Under the pieces are notes generated by a model. The model was not told the origin of the DNA, did not search any database, and saw nothing but the letters and a program-made list of their open reading frames with translations. Below are positions 1 to 7,119 of a stretch of 20,916 nt of DNA, piece by piece. The stretch is from a virus: positions 1 to 20,916 of IMG/VR virus record IMGVR_UViG_3300036832_000857; one strand, 5' to 3'. A program made the translations under genes and the position numbers. The first letter of the stretch is position 1. Each line of letters starts with the position of its first letter.

Positions 1-58
1 GTGTCTGCCGTGGAGCCCAGACAAAAAATCGTTGACCGGTCGCGCATTGATCATGGCT
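1..58. other. Non-coding left edge, probable cos/packaging region (part 1)
   Basis: This stretch lies downstream of the HNH stop codon and has no credible gene. It contains an A6 run (T6 on the minus strand) and the short palindrome GACCGGTC. Joined to the 49 non-coding bases at the right edge it would form a 107-base gap between the HNH and terminase genes, the usual place for a packaging site in HNH-encoding phages. The joined ends would also create the palindrome ACACGTGT across the junction. That the ends are contiguous is inferred, not shown. Confidence 0.4.
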
Positions 59-307
59 TCACCATCTTGACTCATGCACTGCCGCCCCGCCACCGCGGTT
101 GCCGTTACATTTTTCACAACTTGCGCGCAGGTTGTGTGGCTGGTCGCCTCCACCGTTGTGTCTTGTCTGTATGTGATCTACTTCTGTTGCCTCACCCAGG
201 CAGCCGGGCAGCCGCAGCTGGCAACGGTAGCCATCACGTGCCAGTATCTGCGCACGCAGTGTGCGCCAACGCGTGGTGCTGCCACGCTTACTCAGTGCTG
301 ATGCCAT
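59..307 (-). CDS. HNH homing-type endonuclease, probable packaging partner of terminase
   Basis: This is a small HNH nuclease of 82 residues from the chosen ATG. The visible motifs are Cys29 and Cys36, the Asp-His pair at 44-45, the H-N-L stretch at 58-60 and a Cys64-x2-Cys67-Asn pair, i.e. the normal HNH core with a structural zinc site. In many cos-type phages an HNH protein encoded beside the terminase is needed for cos cleavage. Here the gene is last in the minus-strand order, and the terminase would follow it if the ends join. An in-frame start at 367 would overlap the upstream membrane-protein gene by 80 bases; the start at 307 reduces this to 20, so it is preferred. The family call is firm; the packaging role is inferred from position. 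Confidence 0.85.
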   Translation of the reverse strand: MASALSKRGSTTRWRTLRAQILARDGYRCQLRLPGCLGEATEVDHIQTRHNGGGDQPHNLRASCEKCNGNRGGGAAVHESRW

Positions 308-566
308 CGTCTGTGTCTTCTGTATTCTCTGGGGGGGATTTGCTGGCCAGGTTATTCCGGCCACCAAGATACGTGGCTATCGCACCGATCACGGCACCGA
401 AGGCCGTACTCAGTAGCGTGGCTGCCTCAGTGTCCAGTGGTGACTCATGCACACTGGCGATGCTCCAACCACTGGCCAAGGTGAGCACCACCACGGCAAT
501 GGCAATGGCAGTGGCCAGGATGATAGCCACCCTGCCACGGTCCACTTCACCGATCGATGGTGCCAC
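288..566 (-). CDS. Two-helix membrane protein, holin candidate
   Basis: The 92-residue product has a hydrophobic segment at about 13-34 and a second at about 49-68, followed by a polar, acidic tail rich in Asp, Glu and Thr. It starts with GTG five bases after the stop of another small membrane protein, and both lie directly downstream of the amidase. Two membrane segments, a charged tail and this position fit a phage holin or holin-like partner that lets the endolysin reach the wall. No family signature was recognised, so the function rests on topology and context. The G7 run (minus C7) near its 3' end is in-frame and shows no sign of a frameshift. Confidence 0.7.
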   Translation of the reverse strand: MAPSIGEVDRGRVAIILATAIAIAVVVLTLASGWSIASVHESPLDTEAATLLSTAFGAVIGAIATYLGGRNNLASKSPPENTEDTDDGISTE

Positions 567-570
567 TGAC

Positions 571-750
571 TCAGTGGGTCAGCAAGGCCAATGCGAAGAA
601 GCCAAGGCCCAATGCCATGGCAGCCTTCCATATATCACGGCTCCAGCCAGCCACCGTGGCAGCCACTGCGCATAGCACCACGGCCGCTATCAGGTAGATC
701 TCTGGTGTGCCGTTGGGACGGTTGGCCAGGTAGGTAGCCAGGATCGCCAT
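571..750 (-). CDS. Small two-helix membrane protein, holin candidate
   Basis: This 59-residue ORF starts at an ATG that overlaps the amidase stop by one base (TGATG), so the two are probably translationally coupled. The predicted protein has a hydrophobic stretch at about residues 18-35, a short polar turn (Trp-Ser-Arg-Asp) and a second stretch at about 43-58. It begins with a more polar segment containing Asn-Arg-Pro-Asn. The size, two helices and location between amidase and a second membrane protein are typical of a phage holin or antiholin pair. Which of the two neighbours is the true holin cannot be told from sequence. The reading frame is tightly packed between its neighbours, which supports it being real. 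Confidence 0.7.
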   Translation of the reverse strand: MAILATYLANRPNGTPEIYLIAAVVLCAVAATVAGWSRDIWKAAMALGLGFFALALLTH

Positions 751-1625
751 CAGTACGTGCCACTGTTGACTATGCCACTGCCATTGCGTGGGAAGTCATA
801 CGATCTGTATCGGAAGCCGGTGCCGTCCGCTGACTGATCACCTTTGCCCGCGCCCCAGTCCAGGATGATCCGGTACCCATCATTGTTGGGCCTGAGATCG
901 ATACCCACACATGGGTACTTGGCTGCGTTGGCTGCCGTGTTATTGGTGCCACCTAAGAAGGGTGCACCACCGATTGTGTATATGGCTCCTTCACGTGAGG
1001 CCACGCACCACGTTCCGCCACTGACTGGATCTACACAGATCAAGTTGTCATCTCCTGTTGTGCTCGGTGGTGTTGGTGGCAACGGCTGGCTACCACCGGC
1101 AGCCATGCTGATCACCTGATCGATAGGGAAGCCGTTGCCTAGATCCACGTGGCCACCACCCCACGCACCAAGATCAGAGTGCTGGCACACTCCACGGCCG
1201 TTGCCTTGTGCCTGCGCTGGTGTCAGCCTGACGATCGGTATGCCGAAGGCTGCGGCCTCCTCCGCGATCCATGACGCAGTGTTGGCCAGCATGGTTGGTC
1301 TGGCATTCCAGTCTTGTGCGCTCCAGCTGCCTGATGCACCGTTGGGCGCGCATAGCTCCGTCTGGATTGCCACTCTGTTGGCGTTACCGGCCGTCCAGGC
1401 TGATCCGGATCTCTGAACGTATTCACCGATGACGCCAAGTTGGGAATCGTCTATGCCGGTGTGTGAGCTAACCGGATTGGAGCCACCTTGGGTACCTTGG
1501 AAGAAGGAGCCCAGGTTCCGGAATGTCAAGGCTCCTTCGGTGGCATGCAGCACTATCAGCCGCACACTCTGGCCGCTACGGCTGGAGAAGTTGGTGGTTG
1601 GTATGGCGATGCGGCTAAGCGTCAT
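750..1625 (-). CDS. N-acetylmuramoyl-L-alanine amidase (endolysin)
   Basis: This 291-residue endolysin has an N-terminal Amidase_2/PGRP domain at about 5-170. Expected zinc and catalytic residues are visible: His27 in VLHATEG, Glu90, His149 in QHSDLGAWGGG and Asp161 in HVDLGNGF. A Pro/Ser/Thr-rich linker at about 179-192 leads to a C-terminal region of about 100 residues with the motif GAIYTIGGAPFLGG. That motif resembles the 'VASDGGVFAFGDAxFxGS' repeats common in actinobacterial surface proteins, so this part is probably a wall-binding unit. The enzyme would cut the amide bond between MurNAc and the stem peptide. The start overlaps the upstream acidic ORF by 11 bases and has no strong Shine-Dalgarno, so coupled translation is likely. 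The amidase call is firm; the binding role of the tail is inferred. Confidence 0.9.
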   Translation of the reverse strand: MTLSRIAIPTTNFSSRSGQSVRLIVLHATEGALTFRNLGSFFQGTQGGSNPVSSHTGIDDSQLGVIGEYVQRSGSAWTAGNANRVAIQTELCAPNGASGSWSAQDWNARPTMLANTASWIAEEAAAFGIPIVRLTPAQAQGNGRGVCQHSDLGAWGGGHVDLGNGFPIDQVISMAAGGSQPLPPTPPSTTGDDNLICVDPVSGGTWCVASREGAIYTIGGAPFLGGTNNTAANAAKYPCVGIDLRPNNDGYRIILDWGAGKGDQSADGTGFRYRSYDFPRNGSGIVNSGTY

Positions 1626-1731
1626 CGTCCGGCTTGGCCCACGGCTCTGACGGCTCCACTTCTGGATCTTCGGACGGCTCCGGCCATTCCTGCGTATCGT
1701 CTTCTTCTGGCTCTGGCTGCACGTCTGTCAT
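1615..1731 (-). CDS. Acidic Pro/Glu-rich 38-residue peptide
   Basis: This very short ORF encodes a 38-residue product dominated by Glu, Asp and Pro (PEPEED, PEPSEDPEVEPSEP) with two Trp and almost no basic residues. It is probably real: an AGGAG Shine-Dalgarno lies five bases before the ATG, and its end overlaps the amidase start by 11 bases, suggesting that translation through it feeds the amidase. The Shine-Dalgarno overlaps a family A palindrome at 1739-1754, so a protein bound there, or an RNA hairpin, could affect this gene and amidase. No homologous family was recognised. It could be a disordered tail-associated protein or simply a coupling leader. Confidence 0.6.
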   Translation of the reverse strand: MTDVQPEPEEDDTQEWPEPSEDPEVEPSEPWAKPDDDA

Positions 1732-1738
1732 GATTGCT

Positions 1739-1754
1739 CCTGTCTTAAGTCAGG
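1739..1754 (-). promoter_or_regulatory. Family A palindrome, copy 1
   Basis: On the minus strand this reads CCTGACTTAAGACAGG, with one mismatched pair in an otherwise complete 16-base dyad. It supplies the TAA stop of the upstream gene (1745-1747) and overlaps the AGGAG ribosome-binding site of the 38-residue ORF. It is one of six dispersed copies sharing CTTAAGACAG and is likely an operator or stoperator-like site. Confidence 0.6.
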
Positions 1755-2080
1755 TTGGGGATTGGTGTTCCGTCTTCTTCAAAGTAGAGGCCAGCCACTA
1801 CCTGCCAGTTGGCTTGCACACTGGCCAGGATGTCTTCATCAGCGATCCTGGATTGATCCGGTGGATCTCCAGCCGTGTCAGCCATACCGGGTCCGGCGGC
1901 AGCCAGTCTGGTGAATGCGTTGGTGGTCACTCCCCCACCGCGCAGCACATCGTCAGCCAGAGCCACGAAGGCTGGCCTGGCGTCATTCTGGAATGTCTCG
2001 GCTTGCTGAGTGCAACAGGCACGGATACGGCCGTTGAATAGTGCATCCTGGGTCAGCTGGTCGATTGTTGAGAAAGACAA
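1745..2080 (-). CDS. Conserved small tail-region protein, function unknown
   Basis: The 111-residue product opens with SFSTIDQLTQDALFNGRIRA and is predicted to be mostly helical, with no membrane segment or catalytic motif. From memory, similarly sized proteins beginning with a comparable 'STIDQLTQD..F..R' stretch are common in tail regions of actinobacteriophages without a known role. It starts with TTG, supported by an AGGAG ribosome-binding site five bases upstream. It sits between the fibre-like gene and the lysis cassette, so it may be a minor tail or baseplate component. Its stop codon lies inside family A palindrome copy 1. Function is not assigned. Confidence 0.75.
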   Translation of the reverse strand: MSFSTIDQLTQDALFNGRIRACCTQQAETFQNDARPAFVALADDVLRGGGVTTNAFTRLAAAGPGMADTAGDPPDQSRIADEDILASVQANWQVVAGLYFEEDGTPIPNLT

Positions 2081-2090
2081 CTTGGCTCCT

Positions 2091-2816
2091 TTAGGGGATT
2101 CCGAGATCTTCTAGGGACATCTCGCACTGGCTGGCACCCACCTGGAGCGTTCCACCGTTGGTGGTGCCTGTCATGGTGAATGTGCGCGCGCCCGTAGCCA
2201 CTGGGCTGACCAGTGCTGACGATCCCCCACCTACGCTGGCATTGGCTACGGCCACGTAAGACTCAAGCGGCCTGAAGTTGGCAAGGTCAGCCGTGGTGGC
2301 CACGAAGATCACCAATCCAGCTGCCGTTTGCTGGACACCCCGCGCGTAGCAATAAAGCCGGTACTTGCGTCCGGCTACCACGTTGGCCGTAAGTGTGCAT
2401 ACCGTCTGTGAGGCCGTTACCACCAGAGTGGAAGCCGGACCGGTAGCAGATCCAATGAGGCCACGTGGTGGTGACTTCCAACCGAGAGTGGCCCGGTATT
2501 GCCAGAAGGATTGAGTGTCCACCGTGTAGCACATGGCCCCATCAGTTGGCGTAGGCCACTGGGCATCACGATCCGATGTGGACGCGAAGCACTGAATGGA
2601 CTGGTTCCATACCGGATTGCCCCAGGAGCTAGACGCGATCGTCTGGCCAGGAGAGACAGTTACGTGGCCCAGTGGTGTGCCAGCCAGCGCGTTGATCTCC
2701 TGGCCCAGTGCATTCACGATCGGCCTGCGTGGCTTAGTGGCCATAGCGGCTTGCACGGCAGCGATGAAGGCTGGATCGGTGGCTAGCTCCGCGATGGATT
2801 GGTCTGTGTCTGTCAT
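2091..2816 (-). CDS. Minor tail / receptor-binding fibre-like protein
   Basis: The protein has 241 residues. The N-terminal helical part (about 1-60) resembles the attachment end of small tail fibres. It is followed by a segment with the pattern DAQWPTPTDG...Y...FWQY...GW (about 85-115), seen in many actinobacteriophage fibres. The rest (about 120-241) is Thr/Val/Gly-rich and predicted all-beta, like a receptor-binding beta-sandwich. The ATG overlaps the upstream tail gene stop (ATGA), giving translational coupling. Its place after the tail hub and before the lysis genes suits a host-recognition protein. The general call is good; the actual receptor and trimeric state cannot be read from the sequence. 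Confidence 0.75.
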   Translation of the reverse strand: MTDTDQSIAELATDPAFIAAVQAAMATKPRRPIVNALGQEINALAGTPLGHVTVSPGQTIASSSWGNPVWNQSIQCFASTSDRDAQWPTPTDGAMCYTVDTQSFWQYRATLGWKSPPRGLIGSATGPASTLVVTASQTVCTLTANVVAGRKYRLYCYARGVQQTAAGLVIFVATTADLANFRPLESYVAVANASVGGGSSALVSPVATGARTFTMTGTTNGGTLQVGASQCEMSLEDLGIP

Positions 2817-4063
2817 ATGCTCCAGGCTCCGTTATCCCAAGTGTCTGTATCCCACGCTCCACCAAGCCAGAGAGTCACATCACTCAGCACCAGCGATCCA
2901 GTCAGGCTGGCTCTGGTCAGTGTCAGCATGTAGCCCACAATCACACACAAGAAGGCTTGGCCGCTATCACGCACGTGGATGGCCTCTCCGATCAGCGCTC
3001 CGAGAAGGAGATCAGCCACGCGCGCGTCTGTGTTCACGTCCAGATCGGCTGACTGAGGGTGCATGGCTGGCCACGCGCCACCTTGTAGCACAGCTGCGGC
3101 AATCGTCGCGCCCCACGCGTCAGATTGGTTGATCAGATCGTCACGGCTATAGGTGGATGTGCCGAAGCGCTTTATAGACGGTGGATCGGTGGCCGTCTGG
3201 GTGACTGGTGTGTCACCATCCACGGCTGGATCAGCGGCGCGGGTGATGCTGACACTGTTGCGCACCACCACCGGATCATTGTTGGCAAAGGTCAGTACGC
3301 ATAGCTGGTTAGGGTCCGGTCCGGAGTGCCAGTCCACCAGGATCTCCGGCCGGTAGGTGGGAAACCAGCCACCAGCCTGGCCTACCGGCAGGTAGGTGAT
3401 CATGCCGGTACGATCCACGAACATGAGGCCGATACCGGTATCAGCCGCAGTGTCCAACAGATCCCATGCCTTGGCTCCGAGGGTGGTAGAGATCACCGGA
3501 TGCAGATCAGTGGCGATGCTCCACCTGGATGGGTCGACGTTGGCAGCCGTGAGAATCCGATTCATCCGCGCTGAGATCGTCTCACCCTGGCCTACCGGTA
3601 CGGCCAGCGTTGGCAGATCCAGGTTGGCCAATCCTCCGGTGGCATCGATGATCGACACAGACGAGATCTCCGCGATCCTGTCATAAGACCAGACATCCAC
3701 CACGCCAGTGAATGCGTAGATCCAGCTGGTATCCCCTACATGACGCCACCTGATGTCCACTGCCAGATCTGGAGTGAGCATGCCAGCCCACGGACCGGAC
3801 CACGGATTGTAATCGGAGCCGTAGACAGTCAGGCCACCACTGGTGCCGTTGATCTGAGTGATGAGGCCATCAGCCGAACTGGCTCCGCTGGTGATGTCAA
3901 TCTCGGTGACATCACAAGTGATGTCCACCATGGCTCCCACCGCTGGATCTCCCCACCGATCGAAGTCCCATGTGGCCTGATCCCATGGTGGCGTAGCTCC
4001 ACCCACGGCAATCTCCACCACGATCTCCAGAGAGCCGGTTGGATAGGTCAGTATGGCGCTCAC
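2813..4063 (-). CDS. Minor tail protein, probable tail hub/baseplate component
   Basis: This 416-residue protein directly follows the tape measure gene and overlaps its stop by GTGA. It has Trp/Asp-rich repeats at both ends (PPWDQATWDFDRWGD near the N terminus, WDTDTWDNGAW near the C terminus), a pattern common in tail-tip proteins of actinobacteriophages. The middle is beta-rich with a helical insert at about 170-215 (GQGETISARMNRIL), reminiscent of gp27/hub-type folds with their LysM-like insert. It likely forms the ring at the tail tip on which the fibre protein is mounted. The region and role are well supported by order; the fold assignment is inferred. Confidence 0.75.
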   Translation of the reverse strand: MSAILTYPTGSLEIVVEIAVGGATPPWDQATWDFDRWGDPAVGAMVDITCDVTEIDITSGASSADGLITQINGTSGGLTVYGSDYNPWSGPWAGMLTPDLAVDIRWRHVGDTSWIYAFTGVVDVWSYDRIAEISSVSIIDATGGLANLDLPTLAVPVGQGETISARMNRILTAANVDPSRWSIATDLHPVISTTLGAKAWDLLDTAADTGIGLMFVDRTGMITYLPVGQAGGWFPTYRPEILVDWHSGPDPNQLCVLTFANNDPVVVRNSVSITRAADPAVDGDTPVTQTATDPPSIKRFGTSTYSRDDLINQSDAWGATIAAAVLQGGAWPAMHPQSADLDVNTDARVADLLLGALIGEAIHVRDSGQAFLCVIVGYMLTLTRASLTGSLVLSDVTLWLGGAWDTDTWDNGAWSI

Positions 4064-5859
4064 GTGGTCAGCCCGGCAATCGGTCCGTTAGCTCTCACGT
4101 AGGCTCTCAGCGCTTGCACGGTGTGTCTGCCTACTTCGGCTGGATTGGCCGTCACCGGCACGTTTATGTGTAGGTGAACGTCTCCCCCACTGCCAACGAT
4201 CTGACGTAGCAACTTCTCCGGAGTGACGATCTCACGGCCAGCTTCACCGATCACACCAAGTGTGGCCTGATCGAAGACTCCACCTTGGGCGAAGGTTGGC
4301 AGGTGGAGTGGTGGCCTCCAGTCGAAGCCTTTACCAGCCAGGCCAGCGGCCTTGGTGATGAAGTTGGTGGGCACCCTGATGGATAGGTGGATGCTGTTGA
4401 GCGCGCGGGCAAACGGATTCCAGATGGAGGTGATGCCACTGAAGACCGTATGGAAGTCACTCTTTATGGTGCTGATGGCGTGGGATATGGGCGCGAACAC
4501 ATGCGCGCTGATCCACTGCCAGGCTGCCTGGAATGGTGAGATTATGGCTTGGGTGAGGCCAGCCAGATCACGCTCCACTGTGCCTACGAAGCCGGAGAAG
4601 AAGCCGGTGATGGCCCGCACGGCTGATGATGCTGCGGCTTCCACGTCATGCCACACGCTGGCCAGAGCCGTGCGTATGGTTCCCCAGTTGCGAATGATCA
4701 GGTAGACGGCCGTAGCCACCGGCCCCAACAGGATGGCCACCAGTAGAGGCCAGTTGGCCTTTATCCAGTTGAAGGCATCTATGAAGGCCTGACGCACGGC
4801 CTTCACCTTGATAATCAAGACCACCAGCACGGCTACCACCACCACGATGGCCGTAATCAGGATCACCAGCGGATCGGCCTCTATGGCGGCATTCAGGAGC
4901 CACTGGGCTGCCGTGGCCAGCTTGGTCACTCCGGTCCAAATGGTAGTAGCCACCTTGGCTGCCGCTAGCAGGCCATTCCAGATGCGAAGGGTGATATTCA
5001 CGGCTGCCACCGCTCCACCGAGCACTCCGATACCGATAGCCAGTGGCCCGAGCCAGTTACTGTTCTGAAGTACCCAGTTGACGAAGCCGAGAAGATCAGC
5101 CTTCAGGGTGTTCACGGCCGGTAGAAGCTTGGTGCCAATCTTCACCTGCGCTTCTTCCCACGCCACACTCATCTTGGATGAGGCCGTGGCCGTGGCAGCC
5201 GCAGTGCCACCAACGGCCTTGTTCACGTCACCCAGTAAGACCTTCTGGGCTCCGAGCAAGTTGCCTTGCTTCTCCATGGTGATGATCTGTTGCTGTTGCG
5301 CAGCCGTCAGCACCACCCCGGAGCGCTTCAGGATGGCAAAGCCTTTGGCCGGATCGGAGAGAGCCTTACCCAGTAGCTTGGCATTACCGGTGAGGGTGCC
5401 GAAGCCAGCTGCCGCCAGATCAGCCGCGGCCTTGGTGGCTCCGTTGAATATGCCAGCCTGCCTGGCACTCGCGCTGGAGACGCTATGGAAGGTGGCAAGG
5501 ATGCCTTGCGCACCTTCGATCAGTACCGGTGCCACGCCAATCTGCTTACCCAGTGCCTCTGCGTAGTCTTCGGCTGCTTTGGCCGCTTCGGCTCCTCCGG
5601 CACCGGTCTTGACAAAGATGGCAGCCAGCCGGTTATTGGCCACGGCCGCGTTGGTGGCTGCGTTCACGGCCTCCTTGCCGAAGTCCACCACCTTCTCCAC
5701 TGCGTAGGCTCCAGCGATGGCATGGCCCAGTGTGGCCAGCTTGGATGCACTGGTGGAAGTTTTCTTAGCCGTATCCTCAGCCGTGGTGGCTACCTTCTTC
5801 AGGCCCACCACGGCCTTGGTGGCGTTCATCACCACATCTACGGTGAGGGTGGCAGCCAT
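4060..5859 (-). CDS. Tail tape measure protein
   Basis: At 599 residues this is the longest gene product and sets tail length; at about 0.15 nm per residue the tail would be roughly 90 nm. It is Ala-rich and helical, with three hydrophobic segments at about 270-295, 330-350 and 370-392 that probably insert into the host membrane during DNA injection. The C-terminal part has GGDVHLHINVPVTANP and a final helical segment typical of tape measure ends. It follows the tail assembly chaperone genes (TAA then ATG with no gap) and overlaps the next tail gene by GTGA. There is no obvious muramidase or peptidase domain. The assignment rests on composition, size and order, which agree well. Confidence 0.9.
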   Translation of the reverse strand: MAATLTVDVVMNATKAVVGLKKVATTAEDTAKKTSTSASKLATLGHAIAGAYAVEKVVDFGKEAVNAATNAAVANNRLAAIFVKTGAGGAEAAKAAEDYAEALGKQIGVAPVLIEGAQGILATFHSVSSASARQAGIFNGATKAAADLAAAGFGTLTGNAKLLGKALSDPAKGFAILKRSGVVLTAAQQQQIITMEKQGNLLGAQKVLLGDVNKAVGGTAAATATASSKMSVAWEEAQVKIGTKLLPAVNTLKADLLGFVNWVLQNSNWLGPLAIGIGVLGGAVAAVNITLRIWNGLLAAAKVATTIWTGVTKLATAAQWLLNAAIEADPLVILITAIVVVVAVLVVLIIKVKAVRQAFIDAFNWIKANWPLLVAILLGPVATAVYLIIRNWGTIRTALASVWHDVEAAASSAVRAITGFFSGFVGTVERDLAGLTQAIISPFQAAWQWISAHVFAPISHAISTIKSDFHTVFSGITSIWNPFARALNSIHLSIRVPTNFITKAAGLAGKGFDWRPPLHLPTFAQGGVFDQATLGVIGEAGREIVTPEKLLRQIVGSGGDVHLHINVPVTANPAEVGRHTVQALRAYVRANGPIAGLTT

Positions 5860-6281
5860 TTACTTGCGCTTGTTCTCTCGCGCTATGTCTTCGTAGACGC
5901 GTACGGCCGTCATCATGGCGGCTGGATCAGAGAGCCACACAAGGTGGCTGACCCCAGTGTTAACGGCCAGGATCACGGCTAGCTCTCCATATCCCCCGCG
6001 AGGGTAGGGTCCAGCGCGTCGGCTTCTTCCGCGTCTAGATCATCGATGTCATCGAATAGCTCCAGAAACTTGGCCCAGTTGCGCGCCATCGGATTATCCG
6101 GATAGGTGCGGGTGAAGGCATTGAAAGCCACCCGCGCTTGAAGTGTCAGTGGTGAGGCCAACACCTCCAGCTTCTCCCTACCGATGGCTTGCTCTGCTTT
6201 CAGCTGGTCACTGGCTGAAGTGGTGACTTCGTAGCGCTCACCATCCAGGGTGATGCCTATGCGTCTACGGAATGTGGACAT
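5860..6281 (-). CDS. Tail assembly chaperone G-T fusion made by -1 frameshift
   Basis: The first 96 residues are those of the 100-residue chaperone; a -1 slip on the five-G run then opens a frame without stops for 44 further residues, ending with TAA one base before the tape measure ATG. The extension begins GYGELAVILAVNTG and contains WLSDPAAMMTAVRVYEDI, which looks like the C-terminal 'T' extension of lambda-type G/GT chaperones. The total would be 140 residues. In siphoviruses such fusion proteins bind the tape measure and recruit the major tail protein. The T region has no good start of its own (only a GTG codon at about 5976), so frameshifting is the best explanation. The efficiency and exact slip site are inferred. 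Confidence 0.75.
5979..6281 (-). CDS. Tail assembly chaperone (G-like short form)
   Basis: This is the non-frameshifted 100-residue product. It has a short beta-rich N terminus (RRRIGITLDGERYEVTT), a helical middle and a strongly acidic end (LFDDIDDLDAEEADALD). These features and its place just before the tape measure gene are typical of the short tail assembly chaperone, which keeps the tape measure soluble while the tube is built and is not part of the mature particle. The ATG follows the previous stop directly and has GGAG five bases upstream. Its last four residues lie after the slippery run, so a fraction of ribosomes probably continues into the T frame. Confidence 0.8.
   Translation of the reverse strand: MSTFRRRIGITLDGERYEVTTSASDQLKAEQAIGREKLEVLASPLTLQARVAFNAFTRTYPDNPMARNWAKFLELFDDIDDLDAEEADALDPTLAGDMES
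5991..5999 (-). promoter_or_regulatory. Putative -1 frameshift slippery site
   Basis: The minus-strand codons here are GCG GGG GAT, giving a run of five G (5993-5997). A glycyl-tRNA on GGG can re-pair with GGG one base back, entering the frame GGA TAT GGA GAG CTA and onward without stops to 5860. The zero-frame stop comes only three codons later. No downstream pseudoknot was identified by eye. Confidence 0.6.
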
Positions 6282-6659
6282 TCACTCTCCTTGTACTGAG
6301 TCCAGGATCTTCTGTAGCGACTTTTCATAGTCATGGAGCCATTCCGGCTTGGTGACAATGGCCGCTCTGGTCACAAACGGATTTGGCCAGATGTGGCGCT
6401 TTGGCCAGCCCCAGTGGATCGGTGGTGCGTAGATCAGGTTGGAAGTAACGCGCGCTCTAGCCTGCGTGCGTGGAGTGCGCAATGATCCAGTCAGGTTGCC
6501 GCTCCGATGGGGTCCGGTAGATCTGGCTCTAGAGGCCACCGTATTGGCTGCCTTGACGTTGGCGTCCTTCATATCCGCCATGTTGGCTCCAGCGGCCTTC
6601 ATGGTGCGCACGAATCTGGAGAGGCCATCGATGCTGACCTTGGCGTCAAGTGCTGCCAA
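6282..6659 (-). CDS. HK97 gp10-like head-tail joining protein
   Basis: The 125-residue protein fits the HK97-gp10 family: an N-terminal amphipathic helix region, the ARSTGPHRSGNLTGSLRT segment (the family usually carries 'aP..tG.Lr.si') and the conserved Y-A/P-x-H-W-G-W...NPF...A stretch near residues 77-100. These proteins join the head connector and tail. The likely start is TTG at 6659, overlapping the major tail gene by 14 bases, with GGAG about ten bases upstream. In most siphoviruses this gene precedes the major tail gene; here it follows it, so either the order has been shuffled or this homologue acts in the tail. Confidence 0.75.
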   Translation of the reverse strand: MAALDAKVSIDGLSRFVRTMKAAGANMADMKDANVKAANTVASRARSTGPHRSGNLTGSLRTPRTQARARVTSNLIYAPPIHWGWPKRHIWPNPFVTRAAIVTKPEWLHDYEKSLQKILDSVQGE

Positions 6660-7119
6660 CGCTCACCGGCTCCTTGGCTGCCGTGGCTGCCAGCGCGGCT
6701 GGATAGGTGAATACCGGCGCGTCCTGCATGTTCCAGGAGAAGTCAGAGGTGAGGGTGGCATTCACGTCACCACCGTAGGTAGCCGAAGGCACCTCGATCA
6801 TCACCGTCCCAGTGATGACAAGGCCGGAATCGTCTGGCGTATAGGTGAAGGCCACCGTCTGGAGATCGTTATCCCAGATGTAGACGGTGATGCCGAGAGG
6901 ATCGTCCCAGTCCTGGACAAAGGTGCCGTCCAGTGAGCGGCCGTCCAGCTTCCTACCGGCTGGCTTGGTGTCTCCACATAGCGTGGTGACGGCATTGCCG
7001 TCATCGGAGTAGTTGCTGGTAATCAGGACGTTGGTGATCTGGCAGGACATATCCACGCCTCCGGTGGTGGGTCCAAGCTGAAGCTCACCATTGGTGACGC
7101 GTGATGCCGTGATTGTCAT
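6646..7119 (-). CDS. Major tail (tube) protein
   Basis: The 157-residue protein is predicted mostly beta and has segments such as DMSCQITNVLITSNYSDD and ATYGGDVNATLTSDFSW that resemble phage tube-forming proteins. It would polymerise around the tape measure to build the tail tube. The ATG overlaps the previous stop (ATGA) and has GAGGAG six bases upstream, the best ribosome-binding site in the tail block, consistent with a highly made structural protein. The gene lies two genes before the tape measure. The call rests on size, fold impression and order rather than on a diagnostic motif. Confidence 0.75.
   Translation of the reverse strand: MTITASRVTNGELQLGPTTGGVDMSCQITNVLITSNYSDDGNAVTTLCGDTKPAGRKLDGRSLDGTFVQDWDDPLGITVYIWDNDLQTVAFTYTPDDSGLVITGTVMIEVPSATYGGDVNATLTSDFSWNMQDAPVFTYPAALAATAAKEPVSVGST

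Noticed and set aside
330-336. G7 run as a frameshift site between the membrane protein and HNH genes
   Set aside because: Both frames are complete with sensible starts and ends, and a fusion would not create a recognisable protein.
1-675. Long plus-strand ORF of 224 codons across the HNH and holin-like genes
   Set aside because: It is antisense to three tightly packed genes, has Cys/His-rich low-quality protein sequence, no ribosome-binding site and runs off the window edge. It is a shadow frame.
2596-6936. Several plus-strand ORFs of 120-180 codons (2596-3132, 3740-4102, 5078-5566, 5485-5982, 6439-6936)
   Set aside because: All lie opposite well-supported tail genes, show no family features and have no start signals. 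High G+C reduces stop codons on the opposite strand.
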